A stretch of 64,000 nt of DNA from Agromyces marinus (GCF_021442325.1 NZ_CP087879.1:3138017-3202016), one strand, 5' to 3'. Shown: positions 25,888-34,674, counted from the first letter of the stretch. Numbers and translations are program-made. The notes: a model not told the origin generated them from the sequence alone.

Positions 25888-27017
25888 GCGCGGTCTCCTT
25901 CGAACGAGGTCTCGTACTCCTCGAGCCAGGCCGCCTGCGCCTCCATCAGCGGGTGGGCGTCGTGGTAGACGTGCTCGAAGATCTCGCGACGCGGGGGAGC
26001 GGTGATCGACAGCGAACGGTTCCTGACGTCGGCGGCGATGTCGCCGGCCTCCTCGTCGACTGCGTCGAAGAACTCCTGCGACGCGCCCCGGCCCGCCAGC
26101 CAGGTGCGGTAGCGGTCGATCGGGTCGCGCGCCGTCCAGTACGCGACTTCGTCGTCGGTGCGGTACTTTGTCGGGTCGTCGGCCGTCGTGTGCGCGCCCA
26201 TGCGGTAGGTCACCGCCTCGATGAACGTCGGACCCTCGCCCGCGCGGGCCTCCTCGAGGGCGCGCCGCGTGACCGCGTAGCTCGCGAGGACGTCGTTGCC
26301 GTCGACCCGGATGCCGGGCATGCCGAACCCGCCGCCGCGAAGCGAGAGCGGGCTGCGCGACTGGCGCGAGACCGGGACCGAGATCGCCCACTGGTTGTTC
26401 TGCACGAAGAAGACCTGCGGGGTGCGGTAGCTCGACGCGAACACGAGCGCCTCGCTCGCATCGCCCTGGGAGGTCGAGCCGTCGCCGTAGTACACGAGCA
26501 CCGCGGCATCCGTCTCGGGGTCGCCGGTCGCCGTCGCGCCGTCGAACTGCAGGCCCATGGCGTACCCCGTGGCGTGCAGGGTCTGCGAGGCGAGGACGAG
26601 CGTGTAGAGGTGGAAGTTGCCGTTCTCCTCGGGATCCCACCCGCCGAGGGTCGCGCCGCGCAGCAGCGAGAGGATCGCGACCGGGTCGAGGCCCCGGATC
26701 ATGCCGACGATGTGCTCGCGGTACGACGGGAAGAGGTGGTCCTGCGGGCGGGCGGCACGGGCCGATCCGACCTGCGCGGCCTCCTGGCCCGAACTTGGCA
26801 CCCAGAGCGCGAGCTGACCCTGCCGCTGCATGTTCGCCCCCGCGACGTCGAGTCGGCGCGAGACGACCATGTCGCGGTAGAACTGCTCGAGCGCGGCGTC
26901 GGGCAACGCCTCGATCACCGGCAGGAGCTCCTCGGCCTCGGGGGTCGGCCGGAGCTCTCCCTCGGGCGTCAGGAGCTGGACCGTCGGTGCGGTGAAGTCG
27001 CGTGAGGGGGCTGCCAC
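25884..27017 (-). CDS. 2-oxoacid dehydrogenase E1 component, alpha subunit
   Basis: This 377-residue thiamine-diphosphate E1 alpha subunit has the cofactor motif YYGDGSTSQGDASEALVFASSYRTPQ ending in FFVQNNQWAISVPVSRQ. The phosphorylation-loop-like part TYRMGAHTTADDPTKYR points to the branched-chain type. The GTG at 27017 was preferred because a TACCGT -10 box stands 6 bases upstream, giving a leaderless start. TTG 27068, overlapping the end of hisC, is the alternative. Confidence 0.92.
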   Translation of the reverse strand: MAAPSRDFTAPTVQLLTPEGELRPTPEAEELLPVIEALPDAALEQFYRDMVVSRRLDVAGANMQRQGQLALWVPSSGQEAAQVGSARAARPQDHLFPSYREHIVGMIRGLDPVAILSLLRGATLGGWDPEENGNFHLYTLVLASQTLHATGYAMGLQFDGATATGDPETDAAVLVYYGDGSTSQGDASEALVFASSYRTPQVFFVQNNQWAISVPVSRQSRSPLSLRGGGFGMPGIRVDGNDVLASYAVTRRALEEARAGEGPTFIEAVTYRMGAHTTADDPTKYRTDDEVAYWTARDPIDRYRTWLAGRGASQEFFDAVDEEAGDIAADVRNRSLSITAPPRREIFEHVYHDAHPLMEAQAAWLEEYETSFEGDRA

Positions 27018-27029
27018 TGTTCCACGGTA
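27018..27029 (-). promoter_or_regulatory. Internal leaderless promoter before E1 alpha
   Basis: The minus strand reads GGGTACCGTGGA with the -10 TACCGT at 27024-27029, 6 bases before GTG 27017. The same TACCGTGGA stands in front of hisC. Confidence 0.55.
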
Positions 27030-27060
27030 CCCGGTCGCCCGGGGGCCGAACTTGTGGAGG

Positions 27061-28143
27061 TCAGACAAGACCCTTGAGAACCCTTAGGAGCACATCGACA
27101 GACGCCTCCTCGCCCACCGAGACCCGGATCCCGTCGCCCGGGAAGGCGCGCGCGACGACACCGGCCTCGAAGAGGCGATCGGCGACCTCGGCCGTGCGCT
27201 CACCGGTCGGGAGCCAGACGAAGTTGCCCTGCGCGGCGGGCACGGCCCAGCCCTGGTCGACGAGGGCCGCGCGCAGCGCATCGCGGCGGGCGGCCAGCGC
27301 GTCGACGCGCTGCAACAGCTCGGCCTCGTTCGCGGGTTCGAGGGCGGCCAGGGCACCGGCGGTCGCGACGGCCGTCACTCCAAGCGGGATGGCGGTCGTC
27401 CGCGCGGCGTCCAGGATCGGCACCGGCCCGATCGCGTACCCGACGCGCACGCCGGCGAGGCCGTACGCCTTCGAGAACGTGCGGAGCAGCACGAGGTTCG
27501 GGTACCGGCCGATGAGCGAACCGCCGACGACGGATGCCTCGTCCCGGACGAACTCCGCATACGCCTCGTCGAGCAGGACCAGACGGTCCTCGGGCACGCG
27601 CGCCATGAACCGCTCGAACCCCTCGGCGGTGACGGGCACGCCGGTCGGGTTGTTGGGGGAGCAGACGATGATCACCCGCGTGTGTTCGGTCACGGCCTCG
27701 GCCATGGCGTCGAGGTCGTGGCCGTGGTCGGCGCGGTTGGGCACCTGCACGCTCGTCGCACCGGCGACGGTCACGAGCCCCGGGTAGGCCTCGAAGGAGC
27801 GCCACGAGTACACCACCTCGTCGCCGGGGGCGCATGCGGCCAGGATGAACTGGGCGAGCAGCGAGACCGAGCCGGCGCCGACGAGCACCTCGTCGACACC
27901 CACGCCGTAGCGATCGGCGAGGCGTTCGCGCAGGCTGAGCGCGGTGGCATCCGGATAGCGGTTGACCTCGCCCGCAGCGTCGGCGACGGCCCGACGCACC
28001 GCCTCGAGCGGCGGCCAGGGGTTCTCGTTGCTCGAGAGCTTGAAGCCGTCGGCCGGAGCGGGACGCCCCTGTCGGTACGGCGGCAGTGCGGCGATCTCAG
28101 GGCGCAGGCGCACCTGCGTGGGCGTGGGCTCCGATGCGGTCAC
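27061..28143 (-). CDS. hisC: Histidinol-phosphate / aromatic aminotransferase
   Basis: This 360-residue class II-type aminotransferase is pyridoxal-phosphate dependent. It has [11 protein letters not shown] near the N-terminus, [20 protein letters not shown] and the cofactor lysine in [19 protein letters not shown]. This is the HisC family (histidinol phosphate to imidazole acetol phosphate), but it sits outside a his operon and upstream of a branched-chain oxoacid dehydrogenase. It may therefore work on aromatic or other amino acids (HisC2/Pat type). The start at GTG 28143 follows a leaderless -10; GTG 28152 is possible. Confidence 0.88.
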   Translation of the reverse strand: MTASEPTPTQVRLRPEIAALPPYRQGRPAPADGFKLSSNENPWPPLEAVRRAVADAAGEVNRYPDATALSLRERLADRYGVGVDEVLVGAGSVSLLAQFILAACAPGDEVVYSWRSFEAYPGLVTVAGATSVQVPNRADHGHDLDAMAEAVTEHTRVIIVCSPNNPTGVPVTAEGFERFMARVPEDRLVLLDEAYAEFVRDEASVVGGSLIGRYPNLVLLRTFSKAYGLAGVRVGYAIGPVPILDAARTTAIPLGVTAVATAGALAALEPANEAELLQRVDALAARRDALRAALVDQGWAVPAAQGNFVWLPTGERTAEVADRLFEAGVVARAFPGDGIRVSVGEEASVDVLLRVLKGLV

Positions 28144-28156
28144 GGCATCCACGGTA
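28144..28156 (-). promoter_or_regulatory. Leaderless promoter of hisC
   Basis: TACCGT (28151-28156, minus strand) lies 7 bases before GTG 28143, in the context GGTACCGTGGATGCCGTG. It resembles the promoter of the downstream E1 alpha gene. Confidence 0.55.
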
Positions 28157-28190
28157 CCTCTTCGCGAGGGGCCGCTCCGCGGGGCGATCC

Positions 28191-28238
28191 GCGGGCGGTG
28201 CCGCGGGCGGTGCTGCGGGCGGTGCTGCGGGCGGTGCT
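28191..28238. repeat. Four 12-base tandem repeats GCGGGCGGTGCY
   Basis: Four head-to-tail copies of GCGGGCGGTGC(C/T) lie in the divergent spacer between hisC and the holin-like gene, followed by a partial copy. This may be a slippage-prone tract and sits in the promoter region of both genes. Confidence 0.9.
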
Positions 28239-28286
28239 GCGGTGGCCCGCCCGCGGCGGGTCTGTCGGCAGCGGGCGGCTCGCTGA

Positions 28287-28301
28287 CATAGTGGGGCCAT
28301 G
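28287..28301 (+). promoter_or_regulatory. Leaderless promoter of the holin-like gene
   Basis: CATAGT (28287-28292) is 6 bases before ATG 28299, and no ribosome binding site intervenes. Confidence 0.5.
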
Positions 28302-28679
28302 CGTTTCTTCGTCAAGGTCATCGTCTCGGCGTTCGCGCTGTGGCTCACGACGCTGCTCGTCTCGGGCGTGCGGGTCGTCCCGTACGAGAACACGGATGTC
28401 GCGACGGTGCTGACCTACCTGCTCGTCGCCGCGATCTTCGGCATCGTGAACGGCACCCTCGGAACGTTCATCCGCATCGTCGCGTTCCCGCTCTACGTCA
28501 TCACGCTCGGCCTGCTCTCGTTCATCGTCAACGGCCTGCTGCTGCTGCTCGTGGACTGGGTCAGCGGGCTCATGGGCTTCGGTCTCGTGGTCGACGGATT
28601 CTGGTGGGGCGTGCTCGGCGCGCTCGTGCTCGGGTTCATCAGCTGGCTGATCGGGCTCGTGGTCCGCCCGGGGGACTGA
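28299..28679 (+). CDS. Phage holin family (DUF/YvlD-like) membrane protein
   Basis: This 126-residue protein has four membrane segments: about 5-25, 38-58, 62-88 and 96-122. It starts [20 protein letters not shown] and contains [44 protein letters not shown] segments of the mycobacterial-type YvlD/phage holin 4 superfamily. These are chromosomal membrane proteins of unknown function, sometimes linked to envelope stress, and not signs of a prophage. It is a single gene with a leaderless start, ending 3 bases before the stop of the convergent hydrolase gene. Confidence 0.85.
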   Translation: MRFFVKVIVSAFALWLTTLLVSGVRVVPYENTDVATVLTYLLVAAIFGIVNGTLGTFIRIVAFPLYVITLGLLSFIVNGLLLLLVDWVSGLMGFGLVVDGFWWGVLGALVLGFISWLIGLVVRPGD

Positions 28680-28682
28680 CGC

Positions 28683-30191
28683 TCACACCCCGCCACCGCC
28701 CGAGCCGGCGACCTCCTCGGCGGGCACCCGAGTTCCCGTCCAGTGCGTCGTCTCGGGCACCTCGCCGCGCGTGAGGTCGTCGACGATGCCGCGGAACGCG
28801 ACGAGTCGCGCGTCGTCGGACTCGTCGATGAGCTCGGCCGTGACCCGGTACTCGGTCAGGGCGTGCGCGGGCAGCGGGGCGCCCTCGCGGGCGCGGACCT
28901 CGCCGAGGCTGCGCTGCACGTCGATGCGATCGGCGACGGGCCGGCCCGCGCCGCCCGTGGCCGGAACGAGGTCCTCCGGGTGCGTGACCGAGACCATCGG
29001 CGTGCCGCCGGTGTCGACCTGCACCACGGGACCGCCGAGGCTGACCGCGCCGACCACGGCGAGCCCGGGGTCGGCGGCGAGGTTCGCCGCCACGATGCCG
29101 CCCGCCGAATGCCCGACGACGACGATCGGTTCGCCGGGCGCGACGCCGGCCTGTGTCATCGCCTCGCGGACGACCCGCTCGGCGGCAGCCGCCTCGAGAG
29201 TGAGGGGGAGAGCGGATGCCGCGGCCACGGCGTGCAGGTTCGAGGTCATGTCGTACGGCTCTCCGGCCGGCACGACGCCGAAGTCTCGCGTGCCGCCCGA
29301 GTACACGATCCATCGGCGCTCCTCGGGCGGGCCGTACCGTTCGATGCGGACCTGGGGGCTGCCGTCGCCGCCGGTCGGGACACGGTCGGCGAGATCGCCG
29401 ACGCCGCGCGGCGGCGGAGCGGGGCCGGCGCCGGTCGCTCCGTGCCGCCCGTCCGGGCTGCCCGCGGCCGTCGCGCGTTCCGCCCTGACGCCGGTCTCCC
29501 CGAACGCGGCGACCGCGGTGCCCGCACCGGTCGCGAGCCCGACGATGGCGGCGGCCGCGAGCAGCACGCGCGCGTTCTCCGGCGCGTCGAGTTCTGCGCC
29601 GACGGCGAACAGCGCCCCCGAACCGAGCAGGCCCGCGACGAACTCGTCTGCGCCATCGGCGACGCCCCGGACGAGGTCGACGAACGCGGGATCGGAGAGG
29701 ATTCCCGAGCCCGCGGCCTCGATCAGCTCCGCGAGCGCCGCATCGGCGGCGTGCTGCCCGTGAACGAGCGTCACCGCCCGGTGGCCGAGCCACCCGGACG
29801 CAGCGACGATGCCGCCTCCGATCGCCAGCCCCGGCAGCATCGTCGAGGCCATGATCCCGAGCAGGCCCGTGCCCAGCCGCCGCCCGACATCGGCGAGTTC
29901 CTCGGCACGTTCATACTCGGCGGCCGCGAGCACGAGCCCCCGGGAGGCGAGCTCGGCGCCGACCACCGCTCGGCGGAGCCGGCCGCTCGCCGCCTCCGCG
30001 CTTTGCCCGACGCGGCTCAGCAGCGGGCCGGGCGACGCCTGACCGCTCGCGAGGCGCCCGCCGATGGCGCCCGCACGCTCGGCCCATCCGCCGATCAGGT
30101 GGGCCGCCGCGGCCAGCCTGACCGCCTCCGCGGTGATCGACTCCGTCCGGACGGACACCGAGTCGCCGCTCGTGACGCTCAGCCCACCCAT
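28683..30191 (-). CDS. Alpha/beta hydrolase with helical N-terminal domain
   Basis: This protein has 502 residues. The N-terminal part (about 1-120) is helical and alanine-rich. A hydrophobic glycine-rich middle (about 100-250) includes GLLGIMASTMLPGLAIGGGIVAASGWLG and ARVLLAAAAIVGLATGAGTAVAAF. The C-terminal domain (about 280-470) is an alpha/beta hydrolase with nucleophile elbow VVGHSAGGIVAANLA. It may be a membrane-associated or exported esterase/lipase. The start overlaps the end of an upstream gene for a small coiled-coil protein, so the two work together. A type VII-like (WXG) export architecture is possible but unproven. Confidence 0.82.
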   Translation of the reverse strand: MGGLSVTSGDSVSVRTESITAEAVRLAAAAHLIGGWAERAGAIGGRLASGQASPGPLLSRVGQSAEAASGRLRRAVVGAELASRGLVLAAAEYERAEELADVGRRLGTGLLGIMASTMLPGLAIGGGIVAASGWLGHRAVTLVHGQHAADAALAELIEAAGSGILSDPAFVDLVRGVADGADEFVAGLLGSGALFAVGAELDAPENARVLLAAAAIVGLATGAGTAVAAFGETGVRAERATAAGSPDGRHGATGAGPAPPPRGVGDLADRVPTGGDGSPQVRIERYGPPEERRWIVYSGGTRDFGVVPAGEPYDMTSNLHAVAAASALPLTLEAAAAERVVREAMTQAGVAPGEPIVVVGHSAGGIVAANLAADPGLAVVGAVSLGGPVVQVDTGGTPMVSVTHPEDLVPATGGAGRPVADRIDVQRSLGEVRAREGAPLPAHALTEYRVTAELIDESDDARLVAFRGIVDDLTRGEVPETTHWTGTRVPAEEVAGSGGGGV

Positions 30192-30598
30192 GGCGCACCC
30201 GGGTTCGGCCGATGCGGCGTCGGCGGGGCCATCGCCAGTCGGCGCGCCGTGGCCTCCGCCTCCTCGAGCGCCAGGACCGCCGCCTGCGCTTCGCGCTCGG
30301 CCCGCTCGAGCTCGGTCTCAGCGTCGGCGAGGGCGCCGGCGAGGTCGCGCATGAGATCCGCGTACCGGTCGCCGGCGAGCGACTGCCACCCCTCGACGCG
30401 CTCCACCAGCAGCCCGGGTCGCACGCACGCGATCTCGGCCCGCAGCACCCGAAGGGCCAGGAGTTCGGGTTCGAGCATCTCGCGGCGCCGCGCGGCGAGC
30501 GTCGCCGCCCACTCGTGATCGATCAGCACCAGGCGATCCTCGTGCAGCCGACCCGCCGCCCCGGCGGGCGAACCCGTACCCGTGCTGAACCCGCGCAC
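30179..30598 (-). CDS. Small coiled-coil, WXG-like protein
   Basis: This 139-residue protein is mostly helical. A central GWQSLAGDRYADLMRDLAG stretch followed by heptads of ALADAETELERAEREAQAAV resembles the W-x-x-x-A-x-x-Y pattern of actinobacterial WXG100-like partners. It overlaps the hydrolase gene by 13 bases and lies 24 bases downstream of the phosphotransferase gene. GTG 30598 is the chosen start, but a start near residue 24 (GTG before LIDHEWAATLA) is also possible. No enzymatic motif is present. Confidence 0.65.
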   Translation of the reverse strand: MRGFSTGTGSPAGAAGRLHEDRLVLIDHEWAATLAARRREMLEPELLALRVLRAEIACVRPGLLVERVEGWQSLAGDRYADLMRDLAGALADAETELERAEREAQAAVLALEEAEATARRLAMAPPTPHRPNPGAPWVG

Positions 30599-30622
30599 GC
30601 GCCGCGCCGTGGAGGAACGGTC

Positions 30623-31543
30623 TCAGACCCCGAGCACCTCGACGAGCGCGTGGGCCCCGACCCGGCCGATGGGCCCCTCGACGCCGATCGCGTCGACGAT
30701 CGCCGTCCCCATCAGGATCGCCCAGCCGCGCGCACGGGCCCAGTCCGCGGCATCCGTCGCCCGCAGCGACTCGATCCGTCGGCGGAAGCGCCGCCGACCC
30801 TCGGCGTCGAAGACCATCCATGCGGCCGCGAGGTCGGTCGCGGGGTCGCCCGCGCAGAGGTCGCCGAAGTCGAGCACGGCGACCAGGCGCACGCCCCCTC
30901 CGTCGGCCGGCTCGACGAGCAGGTTGCCCGGATGCAGGTCACCGTGCACCCAGCGCGGCGCACCCGTCCAGGCGGGCGCTGCGAGCGCGTCCCGCCAGTG
31001 CGCGGCGAGCGCAGCGGCATCCGTCGCCGCGACCCGCTCGAGGCGACCCGACGCGATCCGCTGGGGCACGACGTCGGCGCGCGACGCGAGCGGCACGCCG
31101 CGGAACGGGTTGTGGGGCGCCTCGGCGGGTGCCGGGCGCCCGAGCGTGACGATCACGTCGGCGAGCGGCTCGGCGAGGTCCCGGCGCATGATCGGGTCGA
31201 CGGATGTCGCGGCCGCACCGTCGAACCACGGTGTGATGCTCCACGGGTAGGGGTAGCCCTCGGCGGGTTCGCCGGCGGCGACGGGCACGGGCGCGAGCAC
31301 GCCGTCGGGCAGGGTTCCGGCGACCTCGCCGAGCCACCTCAGCTCGGATGCGACGAGCCCGGCCGCGACCTCGCGCCGCGGCATCCGCACCGCCCAGCGC
31401 TCGCCGAGCCGCAGGATCGCGTTGTCCCATCCCGAGGCCACCGGCCGGACCTCGCCGAGGAACTCCGGGTGCTGCGCCGCGACGAGCCGGGTGACGAGTG
31501 CGGCGTCGACGGCGACATCCGCTTCGGGTGCGTCGCCGCTCAT
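30623..31543 (-). CDS. Aminoglycoside phosphotransferase-like kinase (APH family)
   Basis: This 306-residue kinase-like protein has the catalytic loop WVHGDLHPGNLLV and the metal-binding LDFGDLCAGDPATDL. An N-terminal lobe contains ASGWDNAILRLGERWAVRMPRR, including the nucleotide-binding lysine/arginine region. The fold is that of aminoglycoside and macrolide phosphotransferases, but chromosomal members act on many small molecules, so the substrate is unknown and resistance should not be assumed. ATG 31543 has GGGGGAGG upstream. It probably heads a short operon with the coiled-coil and hydrolase genes. Confidence 0.87.
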   Translation of the reverse strand: MSGDAPEADVAVDAALVTRLVAAQHPEFLGEVRPVASGWDNAILRLGERWAVRMPRREVAAGLVASELRWLGEVAGTLPDGVLAPVPVAAGEPAEGYPYPWSITPWFDGAAATSVDPIMRRDLAEPLADVIVTLGRPAPAEAPHNPFRGVPLASRADVVPQRIASGRLERVAATDAAALAAHWRDALAAPAWTGAPRWVHGDLHPGNLLVEPADGGGVRLVAVLDFGDLCAGDPATDLAAAWMVFDAEGRRRFRRRIESLRATDAADWARARGWAILMGTAIVDAIGVEGPIGRVGAHALVEVLGV

Positions 31544-31634
31544 GCCTCCCCCTCCTCCTCCGCCTGCTCGGCACCGGCCCACGGTACCCGCACCCCATCC
31601 GGCTCTGTTCGCGGGGCGGGTGCGGGGTCCAGAA

Positions 31635-31646
31635 TAGGGTTCCATG
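31635..31646 (+). promoter_or_regulatory. Leaderless promoter of the phosphatase-purB operon
   Basis: TAGGGT (31635-31640) stands 3 bases before ATG 31644. The close spacing leaves almost no leader. Confidence 0.5.
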
Positions 31647-32171
31647 ACGCGTGCGGACGCCGTGGTGGACTCCGCGCAGCGCTTCCGGGTGTCCTTCGTG
31701 TGCACCGGCAACATCTGCCGGTCGCCGATGGCCGAAGCCGTGCTGCGCTCCCTCGCCGACCGGGCGGGGCTCGCCGACCGGCTCGAGATCGAGTCCGCGG
31801 CGACGGGGGACTGGCACGTCGGCGAGCAGGCCGACCGCCGGACGCTCGCGGCCCTGGAGCGGGCCGGCTACGACGGCAGCCGTCACCGGGCCCGCCAGTT
31901 CGACCCGGCCGACTTCGTGCGCCTCGACCTGATCGTCGCGTTCGACCGGGGCCAGTCGCGCGTGCTCCGCAACTGGGCGCGCACGAGCGTCGACGAGCAC
32001 AAGGTGCGCCTGCTGCTCGAGTTCGACCCCGAACTGGCCGGGGTCCATGACGTCCCCGACCCCTACTACAGCGACGATGCGACCTTCGACCGGGTTCTTG
32101 GGATGATAGAGCGGTCGACGTCGGCCCTCTTCCGGCAACTCGCTCCCGCTCTCAGACAAGGAATCCGATGA
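31644..32171 (+). CDS. Low-molecular-weight protein-tyrosine phosphatase
   Basis: This 175-residue phosphatase has the catalytic P-loop VCTGNICRSP with nucleophile Cys20, and the general acid aspartate in DVPDPYYSDDATF. The family dephosphorylates tyrosine on protein substrates, or in related forms arsenate or low-molecular esters. This DPYY form is of the PtpA/Wzb protein phosphatase type. The length is slightly longer than the usual 150-160 because of an N-terminal extension. Its stop overlaps the purB start by four bases (ATGA). Confidence 0.93.
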   Translation: MTRADAVVDSAQRFRVSFVCTGNICRSPMAEAVLRSLADRAGLADRLEIESAATGDWHVGEQADRRTLAALERAGYDGSRHRARQFDPADFVRLDLIVAFDRGQSRVLRNWARTSVDEHKVRLLLEFDPELAGVHDVPDPYYSDDATFDRVLGMIERSTSALFRQLAPALRQGIR

Positions 32172-33553
32172 CTTCGCTGCCTCCCCAGCCGCTCAGCCCG
32201 CTCGACGGGCGCTACCGCGCCGCCGTCGGCGAACTCGGCGAGCACCTCTCCGAGGCGGGCCTGAACCGGGCACGCGTGCACGTCGAGATCGAGTGGCTCA
32301 TCGCCCAGACCGACCGCGGCTTCTTCGGCACGAGCCCGTTGGCGGATGACGCGAAGCAGGCGCTCCGACGCGTCGTGACGGAGTTCGGGCAGGAGGCCAT
32401 CGACGAGCTCGCCCGGACCGAGGCGACCACGCGCCACGATGTCAAGGCCGTCGAGTACTACGTCCGCGCCCGGCTCGACGAGCTCGGCCTGTCGCACCTG
32501 GCCGAGCTCACGCACTTCGCGTGCACGAGCGAGGACATCAACAACCTCTCGTACGCACTCACGGTGCGCGACGCCGTCGCGCAGGTGTGGCTGCCGAAGT
32601 ACCGCGCGGTGATCGCGAAGCTCATCGGGCTCGCGCACGAGTACCGCGACGCGGCGATGCTCTCCCGCACGCACGGGCAGCCGGCGACGCCCACGACCAT
32701 GGGCAAGGAACTCGCGGTCACGGTGCACCGGCTCGAGCGGATCCTCCGCCAGGTCGAGGCGACCGAGTACCTGGGCAAGTTCTCGGGTGCGACCGGAACG
32801 TTCTCGGCGCACCTCGTCGCGGCCCCCGAGGTCGACTGGCCCACCGTGTCGCGGGAGTTCGTCGAGGGGCTGGGACTCGGCTGGAACCCGCTGACGACGC
32901 AGATCGAGTCGCACGACTGGCAGGCCGAGCTGTACGCCCGCATCTCGCACGCGAACCGGGTGCTGCACAACCTCGCGACCGACGTCTGGACCTACATCTC
33001 GCTCGGGTACTTCCGGCAGATCCCCGCGGCCGGCGCCACCGGCTCGTCGACGATGCCGCACAAGGTCAACCCGATCCGCTTCGAGAACGCCGAGGCCAAC
33101 CTCGAGCTGTCGTCGGCGATCCTCGACTCGCTCGCGGCCACGCTCGTCACCTCGCGGCTCCAGCGCGACCTGACCGACTCGAGCTCGCAGCGCAACATCG
33201 GCGTCGGCTTCGGCCACTCGCTGCTCGCGCTCGACAACATCCTGCGCGGACTCGGCGAGATCGACCTCGACCGCGACCTGCTGCTGGCCGACCTCGACGG
33301 CAACTGGGAGGTGCTCGGCGAGGCGATCCAGACGGTCATCCGCGCCGAGGTCGCCGCGGGGCGGTCCTCGATCGCCGACCCGTACGCGCTGCTGAAGGAG
33401 CTCACGCGGGGCAAGCGGGTCGGCGGTGCCGAGCTCGCCGAGTTCGTCCGCGGCCTCGAGATCGGCGACGACGCGAAGGCGCGCCTGCTCGCCCTCACGC
33501 CGGCGACCTACGTCGGGCTCGCCGACGCGCTCGTCGACCGCCTCGACGCCTGA
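32168..33553 (+). CDS. purB: Adenylosuccinate lyase
   Basis: This 461-residue lyase of the fumarase/aspartase superfamily is full length. The signature GSSTMPHKVNPIRFENAEANLE is intact, as are the catalytic histidine region SRTHGQPATPTTMGKELAV and TSEDINNLSYAL. It catalyses two steps of purine synthesis, releasing fumarate from SAICAR and from adenylosuccinate. It starts inside the end of the phosphatase gene, so translation is coupled. No other purine gene is adjacent. Confidence 0.97.
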   Translation: MTSLPPQPLSPLDGRYRAAVGELGEHLSEAGLNRARVHVEIEWLIAQTDRGFFGTSPLADDAKQALRRVVTEFGQEAIDELARTEATTRHDVKAVEYYVRARLDELGLSHLAELTHFACTSEDINNLSYALTVRDAVAQVWLPKYRAVIAKLIGLAHEYRDAAMLSRTHGQPATPTTMGKELAVTVHRLERILRQVEATEYLGKFSGATGTFSAHLVAAPEVDWPTVSREFVEGLGLGWNPLTTQIESHDWQAELYARISHANRVLHNLATDVWTYISLGYFRQIPAAGATGSSTMPHKVNPIRFENAEANLELSSAILDSLAATLVTSRLQRDLTDSSSQRNIGVGFGHSLLALDNILRGLGEIDLDRDLLLADLDGNWEVLGEAIQTVIRAEVAAGRSSIADPYALLKELTRGKRVGGAELAEFVRGLEIGDDAKARLLALTPATYVGLADALVDRLDA

Positions 33554-33625
33554 CGCGCGCGCCGCGCCTGGCGCGGGCGCCCCGGCGCGGGCGACCCCAC
33601 TCTGAGTGCGCCAGTTGCGCGGCGT

Positions 33626-33666
33626 TGCGCCACTACAGCCGGCGCAACGGGCGGCGAAGTGGCGCA
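33626..33666. terminator. Hairpin between convergent purB and membrane genes
   Basis: TGCGCCAC (33626-33633) pairs with GTGGCGCA (33659-33666), and further TTGCGC/GCGCAA arms lie between them. It can serve both the plus-strand purB and the minus-strand operon ending at 33697. Confidence 0.5.
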
Positions 33667-33696
33667 GACCCGGCGAGTGTCAGTGCCCCGCCCGCG

Positions 33697-33981
33697 TCAG
33701 TGCCCGGCGTCGCCCGGGGGCTTGCGCGCGGGGTCGCCGCCGGTGCCGTCGCCGTGCTCGCCGGGGTTCGGCTTCACGGCCATCGTGAACAGGGCGAGCA
33801 CCATGAGCACGACGATGAAGACGCCGCCGAACGTGATGAGCGTCAGCGTCCAGTCGTGCGTTCCGAAGAACACGATGATCGAGGTGAACACCGACGCGAT
33901 CGCGGCGCCGCCGACGTACTCGATGGGGCGCAGGAGGTCGCGGCGCTTCGGGCGGTACCCGCCGTCGGGAGTGTTGGTCAC
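33697..33981 (-). CDS. Small membrane protein
   Basis: This 94-residue protein has two hydrophobic segments (about 24-43 and 47-70), a basic N-terminus (GGYRPKRRDLLRPIEY) and a polar proline-rich tail (PNPGEHGDGTGGDPARK). The GTG start at 33981 overlaps the upstream gene's stop by four bases (GTGA). The family is not recognised by name. Similar two-helix proteins occur beside DUF308 genes in Microbacteriaceae, so the pair is probably a real operon. Confidence 0.75.
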   Translation of the reverse strand: MTNTPDGGYRPKRRDLLRPIEYVGGAAIASVFTSIIVFFGTHDWTLTLITFGGVFIVVLMVLALFTMAVKPNPGEHGDGTGGDPARKPPGDAGH

Positions 33982-34583
33982 GATCGCTCCGATCCGGGTG
34001 CGGCGTCGTCGGAGGCCACGACCCCCGACGTCGCCCACTTGAGTGAGAGTCCGCCGATCACGAGCAGCACGCCGATCACCACGAGGTAGGCGCCGAAGAG
34101 GCCGACCGCGGTGACTGGATCGAGCGGGAACAGGACGAATACCAGGGCGAGGGCCGCGGTCAGCCCTCCGACGGCGAGCCAGTCGCGCGCTGCCGCGATG
34201 CGCCCTCGGGCGCGAATGCCCGCGAACAGTTCGAGGATGCCGGTGACGGCCGCCCACACGGCGACGGTGAAGGTGAACAGCGCGACGCTCGCCGAGCCGC
34301 CGACCACGAGCTGCAGCGCGATGAGTCCCGCGGCGGCGGTGATCACTCCGTTCGCGACGAAGATCCACCGGGAGCGCCGGTCGGCGATCAGTCGCGCGGA
34401 CAGCGCGCCGATGAGTGCGCCCGCGCCCAGCGCCCACCAGCCGAACACGGCCAGGCCGAGCATGGGGGAGTGGTCCTGGCTGAAGGTGATGACGACCGAC
34501 GGGACGATCGCGACCGCACCGCGGATCACCGGCAGCAGCCAGGCGCCTGCACGTTCGGGCGCGGCTTCGCGGGCTTCGGCCAC
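33978..34583 (-). CDS. DUF308/HdeD-like membrane protein
   Basis: This 201-residue protein has about six membrane segments. The repeated pattern LGLAVFGWWALGAGALIGALSARL, FTFTVAVWAAVTGILELFAGIRAR and VGLFGAYLVVIGVLLVIGGLSL is that of HdeD/DUF308 proteins, which have been linked to acid resistance in enterobacteria but are uncharacterised here. GTG 34583 is chosen because GAGAGAGG lies upstream; earlier in-frame sequence is not coding-like. It is co-transcribed with the small membrane protein that follows. Confidence 0.8.
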   Translation of the reverse strand: MAEAREAAPERAGAWLLPVIRGAVAIVPSVVITFSQDHSPMLGLAVFGWWALGAGALIGALSARLIADRRSRWIFVANGVITAAAGLIALQLVVGGSASVALFTFTVAVWAAVTGILELFAGIRARGRIAAARDWLAVGGLTAALALVFVLFPLDPVTAVGLFGAYLVVIGVLLVIGGLSLKWATSGVVASDDAAPGSERS

Positions 34584-34674
34584 GACGACCTCTCTCGATT
34601 CGGGGGGAACGTCCCCAATCCTACGTGGAGCCCGATTGTGAGGATGCCGCACGCGACCCGTCGATGCGCCAGGC

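Noticed and set aside
28299..28679. Possible prophage because of a 'phage holin family' match
   Set aside because: No other phage gene, integrase or attachment site lies nearby. This family is commonly chromosomal in actinobacteria.
30623..31543. Antibiotic resistance (aminoglycoside phosphotransferase)
   Set aside because: The kinase motifs are those of the broad APH family. Chromosomal members with unrelated substrates are common, and there is no mobile context.
30212..32050. 612-residue plus-strand open frame
   Set aside because: It lies antisense to three genes and out of frame with the phosphatase; low-complexity composition and no motif.
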